From Rothia uropygialis (GTDB lineage: Bacteria; Actinomycetota; Actinomycetes; Actinomycetales; Micrococcaceae): a stretch of 64,000 bases of DNA. A program made the position numbers and the translations under genes. Positions within the stretch are counted from its first letter, which is position 1; the number at the start of each line of letters is the position of its first letter. The notes below the pieces were generated by a model. The model saw nothing but the letters and a program-made list of their open reading frames with translations. It had not been told where the DNA came from and searched no databases. Positions 7,776 through 16,910 of the stretch are shown here, one piece after another. The stretch spans positions 682,001 through 746,000 of the forward strand of contig NZ_NOIS01000001.1 in assembly GCF_004137765.1 (NCBI RefSeq), in the 5' to 3' direction.

Positions 7776-9560
7776 GTGCCCGAAGACCTCTCCCAGCCTT
7801 CATTGTTCGGTGGTGCAGCCGCCGACCTTCCCCCGGCTTATCCTGATCGCGCCGCCTGGGGCACGGCTCCGAAACTGCGTGCGTGGCAGGCCGAGGCGCT
7901 GGAAAAATACTTTGAAACCGAGCCGCGCGATTTCATGACCGTCGCGACTCCCGGTGCGGGCAAGACCACTTTTGCGTTGCGCGTGGCCAAACAACTTCTC
8001 GACCGAGGGACGATTTCGAGGATCACCGTCGTCGCCCCCACCGACCATCTGAAGTCCCAGTGGGCCGATGCCGCGGCCCGAGTCGGTATCGCGATCGACC
8101 CCAACTTCAAGAACTCCGACGGGCACCACGCCCAAGGCTATTTGGGTGTTGCGTTGACATATGCTCAGGTGGCCAACAAACCGCTTCTCCACAGGGCGCG
8201 CACCGAGAACGCGCGGACCTTGGTCATCCTGGACGAAATCCACCACGCCGGTGACTCCTTGTCCTGGGGTGATGGATTAAAAGAAGCCTTCGACCCCGCG
8301 CACCGTCGGCTCGCGCTGACCGGTACCCCGTTCCGTTCGGATTCGTCCCAGATCCCGTTCGTCACGTACGAGAGAGACCAGGACGGGCTGCTGCGCTCGC
8401 AATCGGACTATTCCTACGGATACGGCCCGGCCTTGGCGGACCACGTGGTCAGGCCCGTGATCTTCATGGCCTATTCCGGCAAGATGCATTGGCGGACCAG
8501 TTCGGGTGAGGAAATGGCTGCCGATCTGGGCGAAGGCTTCACCAAGGACATCACGGCTCAGGCCTGGCGCACTGCGCTGGACCCCCGAGGCGAATGGATT
8601 CCTTCAGTCCTGGCGGCAGCGGACAGCCGATTGACCGAAGTCCGCCGAACCGTTCCCGACGCCGGGGGCCTGGTCATAGCGTCCAATCACGAAGACGCAC
8701 GCGCATACGCCTCGAGACTCGAGAAGATCACCGGGTCCAGACCAACTGTGGTGCTCTCGGACGACAAGACCGCCTCGGACCAGATCGATCGATTCTCGGA
8801 ATCCGAGGATCGATGGATGGTCGCCGTGCGCATGGTCTCGGAGGGAGTGGACGTGCCTCGTCTGGCCGTGGGCGTGTACGCGACGTCGACCTCGACCCCG
8901 CTCTTTTTTGCGCAGGCGATCGGACGTTTTGTGCGTGCCCGCAAACGTGGCGAGACCGCGTCCGTCTTCTTGCCGTCGGTCCCGGTCCTGATGTACCTGG
9001 CCCAAGAGATGGAGGCGGAAAGGGACCACGCGCTGGACCTGAAGGATACTCCGGACGAAGAACAAATCATCGCCGCCGACGAAGGCCTCGACGACCACCT
9101 GATCGAGGAGGCAAACCAGGAGGAGAAAGCGAGTTCCCGTCTGGCCTCCGGAAAGTTCGAGGCCATCGGATCACAGGCGTCGTTCCACGGGGTTCTCTAC
9201 GACGGCGAAGACTATCACGGCTATCAAGTGGGCTCGGACGACCAGGACTTCCTCGGGATACCTGGTCTCTTGGATGCTGATCAGGTCGGAACCCTTCTGA
9301 AGCAACGTCATCAGCAGTCCACCGGAAGTGCTCCACGGCCCGCACAATCGTCGGTGCCGGATCACCGACAGCTCAAAGACCTGCGTCAGAAGTTGGCGAA
9401 GAACGTCTCCGCCTGGGCCGCCCGCACGGGCGAACCTCACGGCTCGGTCCACAACGCGTTACGGCGCGAGTGCGGCGGTCCTCCCGTCGCTCAGGCCACC
9501 GCGGAGCAGATACAGGCACGCATCGACAAATTGCAGAACTGGTTCATCGGCCGACGCTAG
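7776..9560 (+). CDS. DEAD/DEAH-box (SF2) helicase
   Basis: A 594-residue SF2 ATPase. Motif Q-like KLRAWQAEALEKYF is followed by Walker A ATPGAGKTT (near residue 65), motif Ia VVAPTDHLKSQW, Walker B LVILDEIHHAGD (a DEIH box), motif III LTGTPFRSD, and in the second RecA lobe motif V ASTSTP/SEGVDVP and motif VI QAIGRFVRAR. The C-terminal about 170 residues include acidic helices and a conserved-looking DLRQKLAKNVSAWAARTGEPH segment. The core resembles type-I-restriction or UvrB-like translocases, but no nuclease or methylase gene is nearby. GTG 7776 is chosen with AGGAG at 7758-7762; an in-frame ATG at 7680 with a GGAG site is the alternative but crosses a hairpin and encodes atypical residues. 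The 3' end overlaps pncA tail-to-tail by 17 nt. Confidence 0.88.
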   Translation: MPEDLSQPSLFGGAAADLPPAYPDRAAWGTAPKLRAWQAEALEKYFETEPRDFMTVATPGAGKTTFALRVAKQLLDRGTISRITVVAPTDHLKSQWADAAARVGIAIDPNFKNSDGHHAQGYLGVALTYAQVANKPLLHRARTENARTLVILDEIHHAGDSLSWGDGLKEAFDPAHRRLALTGTPFRSDSSQIPFVTYERDQDGLLRSQSDYSYGYGPALADHVVRPVIFMAYSGKMHWRTSSGEEMAADLGEGFTKDITAQAWRTALDPRGEWIPSVLAAADSRLTEVRRTVPDAGGLVIASNHEDARAYASRLEKITGSRPTVVLSDDKTASDQIDRFSESEDRWMVAVRMVSEGVDVPRLAVGVYATSTSTPLFFAQAIGRFVRARKRGETASVFLPSVPVLMYLAQEMEAERDHALDLKDTPDEEQIIAADEGLDDHLIEEANQEEKASSRLASGKFEAIGSQASFHGVLYDGEDYHGYQVGSDDQDFLGIPGLLDADQVGTLLKQRHQQSTGSAPRPAQSSVPDHRQLKDLRQKLAKNVSAWAARTGEPHGSVHNALRRECGGPPVAQATAEQIQARIDKLQNWFIGRR

Positions 9561-10179
9561 AAGAATCGATCACGTCGACGCCGGCATCTTCGAGCTCCTC
9601 AATGGCTGCTTCCGCGGAATCCTCCGCCACGGGGGCGGTCAAGTCGACCAGGACCCTCGTCTCGTACCCCGCGTCCACCGCGTCCAGGGCAGTGGCCCGC
9701 ACACAGTAATCGGTCGCGATGCCGACGATGTCCACGTCGGTCACGTCTTGTTCCTGGAGCCAGTCGTCGAGCGAAACTTTGAGCGTGTCCTCCGGCATCT
9801 GGCCGGGTTCGTGCTCGCCGGTCATCACGGATTCCTCAGGGGCCAAAAGCCCCTCGAATCCGGAATAGGCGGCTTCGTACTCACCTTTGCGGAAATACGC
9901 CTCGACGTAGTCCGTCTCAAGGTCCGGATGCAGCGCGGAACCTGCCGTGTCCGCGATGCAATGCACCGGCCAGGAGTCCTTGAAGTCGGGCTTGTCACTG
10001 AAATGGGCGCCTGGATCGATATGCCAATCCTGCGTCGTGACCACGACGTCGTATGCGGCGTGGTGGGTCTGCAGATATCCGGAGATCAGGGAGGCGACTT
10101 CGGAACCACGCCGGGTTTCGAGCGGCCCGCCTGCACAGAAATCGTTCTGAACATCGACGATGATGAGTGCTCTTGTCAT
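9544..10179 (-). CDS. pncA: Nicotinamidase
   Basis: PncA deamidates nicotinamide to nicotinate for NAD salvage. The 211-residue protein has the catalytic Asp in VDVQNDF (residue 9), metal-ligand residues in TQDWHIDPGAHF and WPVHC, the catalytic Lys in YFRKGEYEA, and the nucleophile Cys in ATDYCVRA. ATG 10179 is preceded by GGAAGG. It lies 70 nt downstream of pncB on the same strand, making a two-gene salvage unit whose products act in consecutive steps. Its stop codon overlaps the end of the helicase gene. Confidence 0.95.
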   Translation of the reverse strand: MTRALIIVDVQNDFCAGGPLETRRGSEVASLISGYLQTHHAAYDVVVTTQDWHIDPGAHFSDKPDFKDSWPVHCIADTAGSALHPDLETDYVEAYFRKGEYEAAYSGFEGLLAPEESVMTGEHEPGQMPEDTLKVSLDDWLQEQDVTDVDIVGIATDYCVRATALDAVDAGYETRVLVDLTAPVAEDSAEAAIEELEDAGVDVIDSSSVGR

Positions 10180-10249
10180 ACTGGTCCTTCCGCGGAAGAG
10201 AAGGCAGACGCACGACCGTGGTGGCGCCGCCATATTCTGGGGGTCAAGA

Positions 10250-11560
10250 TTAGTGGTCGAGGAACTCCGTGGGAAGTGCTGGTTCGCCTTCCGAGAGCCT
10301 GCGAATTGCCCGAGGCAATTCTTGGGTCGATTGCCTGTGGCGTTCGGTCGCTGCGCGGACGCCGTCTGGGCCGGTGGCGCCCGGCAACACTTCGCCGTCG
10401 GCCACGAGCGTGTGCATCAGCGGGCGGAAATCGTCGGCTTCGAGCAAGGCAGGGTCCAGGGCGATGGCTTCTGCGATTGCCGTACCCTTGCGATCACGAC
10501 GACGACCGGCGTGCTTCGCGCCGCCGATCGAGCCTTTGCCCTGCGACCGTTTCGCCACGGACGCCAAGTCACCGTTGGCGTCCTGGCGCGCGACCATTTT
10601 GTAGACCATCGAGGAGGTCGGGGCACCCGATCCAGTGACCAGGCGTGTTCCTACGCCGTACGAGTCAACTGGCGCCGCGGCGAGACCGGCGATCGCGTAT
10701 TCGTCCAGGTCGGAGGTCACGGTGATCTTGGTGTCCCGATTGCCCAGCGTGTCGAGAAGATCCCGGACGGCGAAGGCCTGCGCCACCAGGTCGCCGGAGT
10801 CCAACCGGACCGCACCGAGCTCGGTGCCCGCCAAATCGACGGCCGTCCTCACGGCCTGTTCGACATCGTAGGTATCTACCAAGAGTGTCGTGTCCAGTCC
10901 CAAGGAATCCAATTGGGCACGGAAGGCCGATACCTCGTCGTTAAATAAGAGCGTGAACGCGTGGGCAGACGTCCCGATGGTGTTGATTCCGTAACGACGC
11001 CCGGCTTCCAGATTGGAGGTTCCGGCGAACCCGGCGATTGCAGCCGCGCGGGCGGCCGAGACCGCGGCTTCCTCATGGGCGCGGCGAGAGCCCATTTCGA
11101 GGCAGGGCCTGTCTCCTGCAGCTCCGGTCATGCGGGAAGCAGCAGACGCGACGGCGGAGTCAAAATTCAGGATGGACAGGAGCAGCGTCTCCAACACACA
11201 TGCTTCGGCGAATGGCGCTTCGACCTGGAGGACCGGCGAATGCGGGAAGAACGCTTCGCCCTCTCGGTATCCGCGGATGGAACCGGAGAAACGGAAATCG
11301 GAGAGGTAATCGAGGGTCGGTCCGTCGACGACCCGTTGCTCCTCGAGAAAGGCCAATTGTTGGTCGTCGAAGGTGAATTTCTCGAGCGCCTCGAGGAAAC
11401 GTCCCGTTCCCGCGAGGATTCCGTACCGTCGGCCGGCCGGCAAACGGCGCGTGAAGGTTTCGAAGACGCAACGTCTTTCATGCATACCGGCACGAATGGC
11501 GGCTTGCAACATCGTCAGTTCGTAATGGTCCGTCAGGAGCGCGGGGGAGTCTGGTCTCAC
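10250..11560 (-). CDS. pncB: Nicotinate phosphoribosyltransferase
   Basis: PncB converts nicotinate and PRPP to nicotinate mononucleotide, the entry step of the Preiss-Handler pathway. The 436-residue protein starts SPALLTDHYELTMLQAA, a family hallmark, and has the active-site segment GTSAHAFTLLF near residue 210, VRLDSGDL and a phosphate-binding GVGTRLVTG region. GTG 11560 is 6 nt downstream of TAGGCT on the minus strand, consistent with a leaderless start. It is divergent from clpS, as in Mycobacterium (pncB1-clpS), and upstream of pncA. Confidence 0.95.
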   Translation of the reverse strand: MRPDSPALLTDHYELTMLQAAIRAGMHERRCVFETFTRRLPAGRRYGILAGTGRFLEALEKFTFDDQQLAFLEEQRVVDGPTLDYLSDFRFSGSIRGYREGEAFFPHSPVLQVEAPFAEACVLETLLLSILNFDSAVASAASRMTGAAGDRPCLEMGSRRAHEEAAVSAARAAAIAGFAGTSNLEAGRRYGINTIGTSAHAFTLLFNDEVSAFRAQLDSLGLDTTLLVDTYDVEQAVRTAVDLAGTELGAVRLDSGDLVAQAFAVRDLLDTLGNRDTKITVTSDLDEYAIAGLAAAPVDSYGVGTRLVTGSGAPTSSMVYKMVARQDANGDLASVAKRSQGKGSIGGAKHAGRRRDRKGTAIAEAIALDPALLEADDFRPLMHTLVADGEVLPGATGPDGVRAATERHRQSTQELPRAIRRLSEGEPALPTEFLDH

Positions 11561-11566
11561 CCCTTA

Positions 11567-11572
11567 AGCCTA
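11567..11572 (-). promoter_or_regulatory. -10 box for leaderless pncB mRNA
   Basis: On the minus strand TAGGCT is followed by 6 nt and the GTG start of pncB. It forms part of a compact divergent promoter region with clpS. Confidence 0.45.
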
Positions 11573-11624
11573 CCCAGGCGCAACATCGGAACAAATGTGG
11601 CAGACGCGGGTGACCCGAAACGTC

Positions 11625-11630
11625 TAAGAT
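11625..11630 (+). promoter_or_regulatory. -10 box for leaderless clpS mRNA
   Basis: TAAGAT ends 8 nt before ATG 11639, placing the transcript start at about the start codon. Confidence 0.45.
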
Positions 11631-11638
11631 TGTCCATT

Positions 11639-11986
11639 ATGGTCAGCCAGTCTGCACAGAATCTGCCCGTGGCCAGTGAATCTGCCCCGGAGACGTCCCC
11701 AGAATCAGCCCCGTCCAGCGACGTGGGGCTTCTTGAGCGACCCGCGGAAGACACCCCGTGGCGAGTGATCGTCTGGAATGACCCGGTCAACCTCATGAGC
11801 TATGTGACCTACGTCTTTCGGGCGCACTTCCACTATTCGGAGCCGAAAGCCCGTTCGCTCATGATGGCCGTTCACCACGACGGCAAAGCAGTCGTCTTCA
11901 CCGGTGGCCGGGAAGAAGCGGAAAGGCACACCAGCGCAATGCACGGCTACGGCCTGTGGGCGACATTCGAAAAGGACGGCGGATAA
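11639..11986 (+). CDS. clpS: ATP-dependent Clp protease adaptor ClpS
   Basis: ClpS delivers N-degron substrates to the ClpC/ClpA-ClpP protease. The 115-residue protein has a disordered Ser/Pro/Glu-rich N-terminus (about 38 residues) and then the ClpS core: PWRVIVWNDPVNLMSYVTYVF, the ND-containing ligand pocket, MMAVHHDGKAVVF and the closing AMHGYGLWATFE. The N-terminal tail is the part that in ClpS blocks or stimulates the unfoldase. It is followed after 4 nt by the DUF2017 gene, the standard actinobacterial pairing. Confidence 0.95.
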   Translation: MVSQSAQNLPVASESAPETSPESAPSSDVGLLERPAEDTPWRVIVWNDPVNLMSYVTYVFRAHFHYSEPKARSLMMAVHHDGKAVVFTGGREEAERHTSAMHGYGLWATFEKDGG

Positions 11987-11990
11987 GACG

Positions 11991-12545
11991 ATGGCCAAAG
12001 AATTCCGAAACGGGCGCAAAGGCATTAGCGGCGGCCTCGAAGGGCCTGAGCGCGAACTGCTCATCAAGCTGTTCCAGGACGTCATCACGACTCTCGAACC
12101 CGAGACGCCCGAGGACGAGGACCCTCTCGCGAAAATGGTAGGCATTTCAGGCGATGTGGACGTGCCGGAGGACCCCGCGCTGGCCCGCCTCCTGCCGCAG
12201 GCCAGTGACGATGACGAAGAGGCCGCTGAATTCCGCCGGCTGACCCAACGGTCCGTGCGCGAAGCGAAAATCGGCAACCTCCGCATGGCGGCCATGGATT
12301 GCGAATCACCCAAATTGCATCTGGACCGCGAACATTCCATGGCTTTCGCCTCGGCCCTCAACGATGTCCGACTCGTCTTGGCGACCCGTCTTGGCATCGA
12401 ATCGGAGGATGATGCACAACGGGTGGCCTCGTATAGTGACTGGTCGCAGGCGCACGATGTGGAGTCCTACATGTCGCTGGTTTACCAGTTCGTCTCCTGG
12501 TTGCAGGACTCCTTGGTCGAGGCGATGCTCTCAGACCTCGACTGA
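11991..12545 (+). CDS. DUF2017 domain-containing protein
   Basis: This 184-residue, acidic cytosolic protein matches DUF2017, which sits next to clpS in most actinobacteria. Recognisable segments are LEGPERELLIKLFQDVITTL near residue 15 and the C-terminal SLVYQFVSWLQDSLVEAML helix. Function is unknown; the fixed pairing suggests a role in regulated proteolysis, which is inference. ATG 11991 follows the clpS stop by 4 nt, so translation is probably coupled. Confidence 0.88.
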   Translation: MAKEFRNGRKGISGGLEGPERELLIKLFQDVITTLEPETPEDEDPLAKMVGISGDVDVPEDPALARLLPQASDDDEEAAEFRRLTQRSVREAKIGNLRMAAMDCESPKLHLDREHSMAFASALNDVRLVLATRLGIESEDDAQRVASYSDWSQAHDVESYMSLVYQFVSWLQDSLVEAMLSDLD

Positions 12546-12683
12546 CGTCCAAAGTACCCTGATTCCGCGCGTTGGCCTGCGGATCCTCTGCGGTCCGACC
12601 AGGGTGAAGTTCGACGCATTGCCCGGTGGAAAGCCTCCTCGATGCACTTGATCAGGTCACTTACCGCTACCCTCGAAAGCAAC

Positions 12684-13697
12684 ATGAACAGCCAACATCA
12701 TTCCGTTGAATCCTCGACCCTCACCGCGTGGGGGAGCACCGTACCTGCGTCTCCTACCCCCGGTGCGCCCATTGGGGTCTTCGATTCCGGGGTCGGGGGG
12801 CTCACGGTCGCCAGAGCGATCATGGACCAGCTGCCTCACGAGAAAATCATTTACGTGGGGGACACCGCCAACGGGCCGTACGGCCCCCTGTCGATTGCCC
12901 AAGTGCGGGCCAACGCTCTGCGGGTCATGGACGATCTGGTCGATTCAGGGGTCAAAGCCCTCGTCATCGCCTGTAACACGGCCTCCGCCGCGGTACTGCG
13001 CGACGCCCGGGAGCGCTACACGCGGAAGTACGGGATCCCCGTGGTCGAAGTGATTCAGCCGGCCGTTCGGCGGGCCGTGGCGGCAACGCGCAACGGAAAA
13101 ATCGGTGTTTTGGGTACCGCGGCGACGATCTCCTCCCGAGCCTACGAAGACACCTTCGCCGCCGCGCCTCACCTTCAGATCTGGTCCGAAGCGTGTCCTG
13201 AATTCGTGGAGTTCGTCGAGCGGGGCATCACAACCGGACAGGAACTGTTGGAAACGGTTGAGCGTCATCTTGTTCCGCTCCAGGAGGCGGGCGTGGACAC
13301 CGTCGTTTTGGGATGCACTCATTATCCTCTTCTCACCGGCGTCATCTCCTATGTACTCGGCCATGGAGTGACTTTAGTGACCTCGTCCGAGGAGACCGCC
13401 AAAGACCTGTTCCGGGCGTTGACCAATCAAGACCTTCTCCGCACGGAAGCGACCCCTCCGGGACACGAATTCGTGTCCACGGGAGACCCCGAGGCCTTCC
13501 AACACATAGCTCAACGATTCCTGGGGCCAGCGGTGACCGGGGTCCGACATTCGACGAGCATCGCCGAGTCCTATCCCACTGCTTCGCTCGCCGTCGTCTC
13601 ACCCGAGCATCAGAACCATGCTCGAGTGAACGTCGCTCCCAGCGGAGCAGAGGATTCCACGCCCCCATCAGAGCTCCCGAGGAGCGATTCCCGCTAA
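12684..13697 (+). CDS. murI: Glutamate racemase
   Basis: MurI makes D-glutamate for peptidoglycan. The core starts at [17 protein letters not shown]; the two catalytic cysteines are in VIACNTASA and [10 protein letters not shown]. The protein is 337 residues from ATG 12684, longer than the usual 260-280, because of a Ser/Thr/Pro-rich N-terminus of about 30 residues and a C-terminal tail of about 50 low-complexity residues. An upstream in-frame ATG exists at 12642. A TACCCT element at 12668-12673 may be the -10 box, though it is 10 nt from ATG 12684. It is followed by an MBL gene, rph and rdgB as in Mycobacterium. Confidence 0.93.
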   Translation: MNSQHHSVESSTLTAWGSTVPASPTPGAPIGVFDSGVGGLTVARAIMDQLPHEKIIYVGDTANGPYGPLSIAQVRANALRVMDDLVDSGVKALVIACNTASAAVLRDARERYTRKYGIPVVEVIQPAVRRAVAATRNGKIGVLGTAATISSRAYEDTFAAAPHLQIWSEACPEFVEFVERGITTGQELLETVERHLVPLQEAGVDTVVLGCTHYPLLTGVISYVLGHGVTLVTSSEETAKDLFRALTNQDLLRTEATPPGHEFVSTGDPEAFQHIAQRFLGPAVTGVRHSTSIAESYPTASLAVVSPEHQNHARVNVAPSGAEDSTPPSELPRSDSR

Positions 13698-13730
13698 CTA
13701 CGAGATCCCCGAAGGATCAAGAGGAACATC

Positions 13731-14525
13731 ATGGAACTGAAAATCATCGGTTGCACCGGATCATTCGCCGGTCCGGAATCCCCTGCGTCCTGTTACCTGG
13801 TGTCTTCCGTGGACACTTCGGGGAAGACCTGGAGAGTGCTCCTGGACATGGGAAGCGGTGCCCTCGGAGAGATCCAGCGCCACATCGAGCTCAGCACGAT
13901 CGATGCCGTGCTCGTGAGCCACCTTCATCCCGATCATTGCGTTGACCTCGCCGGGCTCTATATTGCCGCGCGATGGGACCCGCGTGGATGGTCGACGGGT
14001 CCCATCGATGTGTGGTGCCCTCCAGGAACCGACGAATATCTCGCACGCACGCACAGTATGCCGCCGGAGCCGGGTCTCAAGGATCAGTTCCGATTCAACG
14101 AATGGACCGAGAACCTACCGGTGGATATCGGCCCCTTGACCGTCGAACCTTTCCGCGTGGTTCACCCTATTCAGGATCCCTTTGCCCTGCGTGTGACCGA
14201 GCACGGTTCCCACCGCGACGTTGTCCTGGCCTATTCCGGGGATTCCGATGCTTGCGACGGACTCACTCGTGCGGCGCGGGACGCGGACCTATTTCTCTGC
14301 GAGGCCGCTTATATGGAGGGGCGCGACGACAACTTGCGCGGCATCCATCTCACCGGTGCCAGAGCCGGTCAGACTGCGCGAGAGGCCAATGCCCGTCGGC
14401 TTCTGCTGACGCATCTTCCCGTGTGGAACGACAAGGAGACCGTTCTGGCGGAGGCCCGTGAGTTCTTCCACGGACCGGCGGAGATCGTAACGCCACTGTC
14501 CGACTACACGGTGGGTCCGTCCTAA
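13731..14525 (+). CDS. MBL-fold metallo-hydrolase (Rv1339-type, putative cyclic-nucleotide phosphodiesterase)
   Basis: The 264-residue protein has the metallo-beta-lactamase motif SHLHPDHCVDL near residue 62, VVHP near 145, SGDSDACDG near 170 and LLLTHLP near 225, which together supply the two-zinc site. Its place between murI and rph is the position of Rv1339 in Mycobacterium tuberculosis, reported as an atypical class II cAMP phosphodiesterase, so the same role is a reasonable inference. AGAGGAA precedes ATG 13731 by 8 nt. Other MBL activities, such as RNase Z-like, cannot be excluded. Confidence 0.85.
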   Translation: MELKIIGCTGSFAGPESPASCYLVSSVDTSGKTWRVLLDMGSGALGEIQRHIELSTIDAVLVSHLHPDHCVDLAGLYIAARWDPRGWSTGPIDVWCPPGTDEYLARTHSMPPEPGLKDQFRFNEWTENLPVDIGPLTVEPFRVVHPIQDPFALRVTEHGSHRDVVLAYSGDSDACDGLTRAARDADLFLCEAAYMEGRDDNLRGIHLTGARAGQTAREANARRLLLTHLPVWNDKETVLAEAREFFHGPAEIVTPLSDYTVGPS

Positions 14526-14583
14526 GCGGGGAAACGGTCACTGAGGGCTTGAGTCATCGTGAGCTATTCAGCGTCTCCGGCGG

Positions 14584-14589
14584 TATGGT
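14584..14589 (+). promoter_or_regulatory. -10 box for leaderless rph mRNA
   Basis: TATGGT lies 6 nt before ATG 14596. This suggests an rph-rdgB transcript that starts at the rph start codon. Confidence 0.4.
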
Positions 14590-14595
14590 GAAGGC

Positions 14596-15357
14596 ATGAC
14601 TTCTCAGACTTCCCCGAACAATGCCGCTACGAGAGCAGACGGGCGAGCCGTCGACGAGCTGAGGCCCATATCCATCACGCGAGGTTGGTCTCAGAATGCC
14701 GAAGGTTCGGCGCTCATCGAGTTCGGAAATACTCGGGTACTGTGCACAGCATCCTTGACCGAGGGCGTGCCGCGCTGGCTCAAGGGTGAAGGCAAAGGAT
14801 GGGTCACCGCAGAATACGCAATGCTGCCCCGGGCCACGAATACGCGTTCGGCGCGCGAATCCGTCAAAGGCAAAATCGGCGGCCGGACGCATGAAATCTC
14901 GCGACTGATCGGCCGCTCACTGCGCGCGGTCATTGATACCAAGGCCCTGGGTGAAAATACCGTGGTTCTGGATTGCGATGTCCTGCAAGCTGACGGCGGC
15001 ACTCGCACCGCGGCCATCACGGGCGCCTACGTTGCGCTCGCCGAAGCAATTGCGTGGGCCCAGCGCGAAGGCATCATCAACCGACGGAAGTCCCCGTTGA
15101 CCGATTCGGTATCCGCTGTCTCCGTGGGAATCATTGACGGCACCCCGATGCTCGATCTTCCTTATGTCGAGGACGTCCGTGCGGAGACTGATATGAACGT
15201 CGTCGTGACTGGCTCCGGTTCCTTCGTGGAGGTCCAAGGAACGGCAGAAGGCACGCCCTTCGACCGGGACGAGCTCAACCTTCTGCTCGATTTGGCACTG
15301 ACCGGAACCTCGGAATTGGCCGCGATTCAGCAGAAGACTTTGGAAGAAACAGCATGA
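14596..15357 (+). CDS. rph: Ribonuclease PH
   Basis: RNase PH trims tRNA 3' ends phosphorolytically. The 253-residue protein has [18 protein letters not shown] at the N-terminus, the phosphate-site segments [11 protein letters not shown] and [19 protein letters not shown], and [20 protein letters not shown] near residue 125. It is the normal length. The stop overlaps the rdgB start by 4 nt (ATGA), so the two are translationally coupled. Confidence 0.97.
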   Translation: MTSQTSPNNAATRADGRAVDELRPISITRGWSQNAEGSALIEFGNTRVLCTASLTEGVPRWLKGEGKGWVTAEYAMLPRATNTRSARESVKGKIGGRTHEISRLIGRSLRAVIDTKALGENTVVLDCDVLQADGGTRTAAITGAYVALAEAIAWAQREGIINRRKSPLTDSVSAVSVGIIDGTPMLDLPYVEDVRAETDMNVVVTGSGSFVEVQGTAEGTPFDRDELNLLLDLALTGTSELAAIQQKTLEETA

Positions 15358-16019
15358 CCTCGACCAAGCAGGGTGCGCCGCTCGTCGTCTTGGCGAGCCA
15401 CAACGCGGGCAAATTGGTCGAGCTTCGGGAGATCCTCCGGGACCGCATCGATGGGCTCGACGTGGACACGCAAGTCGTCGATGCGGGCGCCGTGGAGGCA
15501 CCGGATGTTGCTGAGACCGGAACAACCTTTTCTGAGAACTCGCTGTTGAAGGCCCACGCCGTTGCCGAGGCCACCGGACTGGTGGCCGTCGCGGACGACT
15601 CGGGATTGTGCGTCGACGTTTTGAACGGAGCGCCCGGGATCTTCTCGGCCAGGTGGTCGGGAACTCACGGGGATGATGCCGCGAACGTCGAACTCCTCCT
15701 GGCCCAGCTGAGCGACATTTCGGATGAGCACCGTGGTGCTCATTTCCACTGCGCCGCTAGCGTGGCCGGACCCGACGGATTCCAAGCCGTCGAGCACGGG
15801 CAGATGCCCGGTCGCTTGCTGCACCGGATAACCGGAACGAACGGCTTCGGTTATGACCCTATATTCGCTCCCAGCGAGCTGATGGGAAAAGACGCCGGAC
15901 TGTCCGCGGCCCAGATCTCGTCCGAGATCAAAAACTCCATCAGCCATCGGGCCCGAGCCTTCACGGCTCTGGTCCCGCACATCCATGCAGCTCTTTCATC
16001 GGATCTCGCACAGAGGTAA
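15354..16019 (+). CDS. rdgB: XTP/dITP diphosphatase (RdgB/HAM1)
   Basis: The enzyme hydrolyses dITP and XTP to keep non-canonical purines out of DNA. The 221-residue protein starts with [16 protein letters not shown], contains [20 protein letters not shown] near residue 78, [10 protein letters not shown] near residue 163 and the closing ISHRARAF. The length is slightly above the usual 190-205. It overlaps rph by 4 nt. Confidence 0.96.
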   Translation: MTSTKQGAPLVVLASHNAGKLVELREILRDRIDGLDVDTQVVDAGAVEAPDVAETGTTFSENSLLKAHAVAEATGLVAVADDSGLCVDVLNGAPGIFSARWSGTHGDDAANVELLLAQLSDISDEHRGAHFHCAASVAGPDGFQAVEHGQMPGRLLHRITGTNGFGYDPIFAPSELMGKDAGLSAAQISSEIKNSISHRARAFTALVPHIHAALSSDLAQR

Positions 16020-16025
16020 TTATCC

Positions 16026-16898
16026 TTGTCCCGCATGTCCAGATTCGCCCAGATGCGATACTTCCCCCTCATCAAGGCCGTATTGGATCAGGCCGGTGTG
16101 ACCGTGGGTCCCGAAGAATGGGACGTCCACTCCAACGGCTCTGCCCACATCGTCGTCAATGCGGGCCATCGCCTCAGCGTGCGGGTTGCCAAGACCCTCA
16201 GCGCTGGTGAATCCATGAGCAGACGGACACAACTACTGCGTGCGCTTCCGGACGACCTGCCTTTCGCCGTTCCGCGCCCGCTGACGCGCGTGATCTCCCG
16301 ATCCGGATTCACCGCGGTTGGGTTGAGCTGGATCCCTGGCGAGGCACGCGACATCGGGCCGGCGCCCGCTCGGCCTCTCGGCCGAGCGCTGCGTGCCATC
16401 GGAGGAATGGACCCGGTGCCGCTCGAACCTTATCTGGAGCCGGCCCACCAGCATTGGGGCAGCGACGATTGGGAAAAGACCTTGCGGGAGCGCGTCGTCC
16501 CGTTGCTCTTCCCGGGAAATCGGCGGATTGCTCACCGCCTGATCGATGACGTCCTGGCGATGGACCCCGTTGAGCCCCGAATTATCCACTCGGATTTTTC
16601 AGGCCACAATATTTTGTGGATCAAGGACAAGATGACCGGAGTCATCGATTGGGATCACGCGGCAATGGGCGACCCGTCGTGGGACATCGCCGCCGCCGCA
16701 AATTGGTACGGTTGGGACGTTATCACCAAGTGTGTGGGCAAGGACTGGGCCGAACGAGGCAAGACTGTGCATCGCCTCATGCCGCTCCAGTCCGTCGGGT
16801 ACGCCGTAGTCAATGGCGGCGGCGGGGCCATCACCCGGCAATCGCTCGAGCGAACCGACGCCTGGTTCGATGACCACAAGACCCAGCTTCCGGGATGA
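16026..16898 (+). CDS. Aminoglycoside phosphotransferase-family protein
   Basis: A kinase-like protein of the APH/choline-kinase fold. The catalytic loop reads IIHSDFSGHNILW (the HxDxxxxN pattern) near residue 180 and the metal-binding segment is GVIDWDHAAMGDPSWDIAA. The N-lobe contains HIVVNAGHRLSVRVAKT with a possible ATP-binding Lys. It could phosphorylate a macrolide, aminoglycoside or an endogenous small molecule; resistance is not shown. TTG 16026 has AGAGG 9 nt upstream; ATG 16035 (3 codons later) is the alternative. It lies 6 nt after rdgB, probably in the same transcript. Confidence 0.8.
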   Translation: MSRMSRFAQMRYFPLIKAVLDQAGVTVGPEEWDVHSNGSAHIVVNAGHRLSVRVAKTLSAGESMSRRTQLLRALPDDLPFAVPRPLTRVISRSGFTAVGLSWIPGEARDIGPAPARPLGRALRAIGGMDPVPLEPYLEPAHQHWGSDDWEKTLRERVVPLLFPGNRRIAHRLIDDVLAMDPVEPRIIHSDFSGHNILWIKDKMTGVIDWDHAAMGDPSWDIAAAANWYGWDVITKCVGKDWAERGKTVHRLMPLQSVGYAVVNGGGGAITRQSLERTDAWFDDHKTQLPG

Positions 16899-16910
16899 TA
16901 GTCCGGGAGC

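Noticed and set aside
9328-10638. 436-codon plus-strand frame
   Set aside because: It runs antisense to pncA and the end of pncB, whose motifs are unmistakable, and its own translation matches nothing.
16026-16898. Antibiotic-resistance gene (aminoglycoside or macrolide phosphotransferase)
   Set aside because: The fold and catalytic motifs are present, but the gene sits in a housekeeping operon with normal codon use and nothing indicates the substrate, so a resistance role is not claimed.
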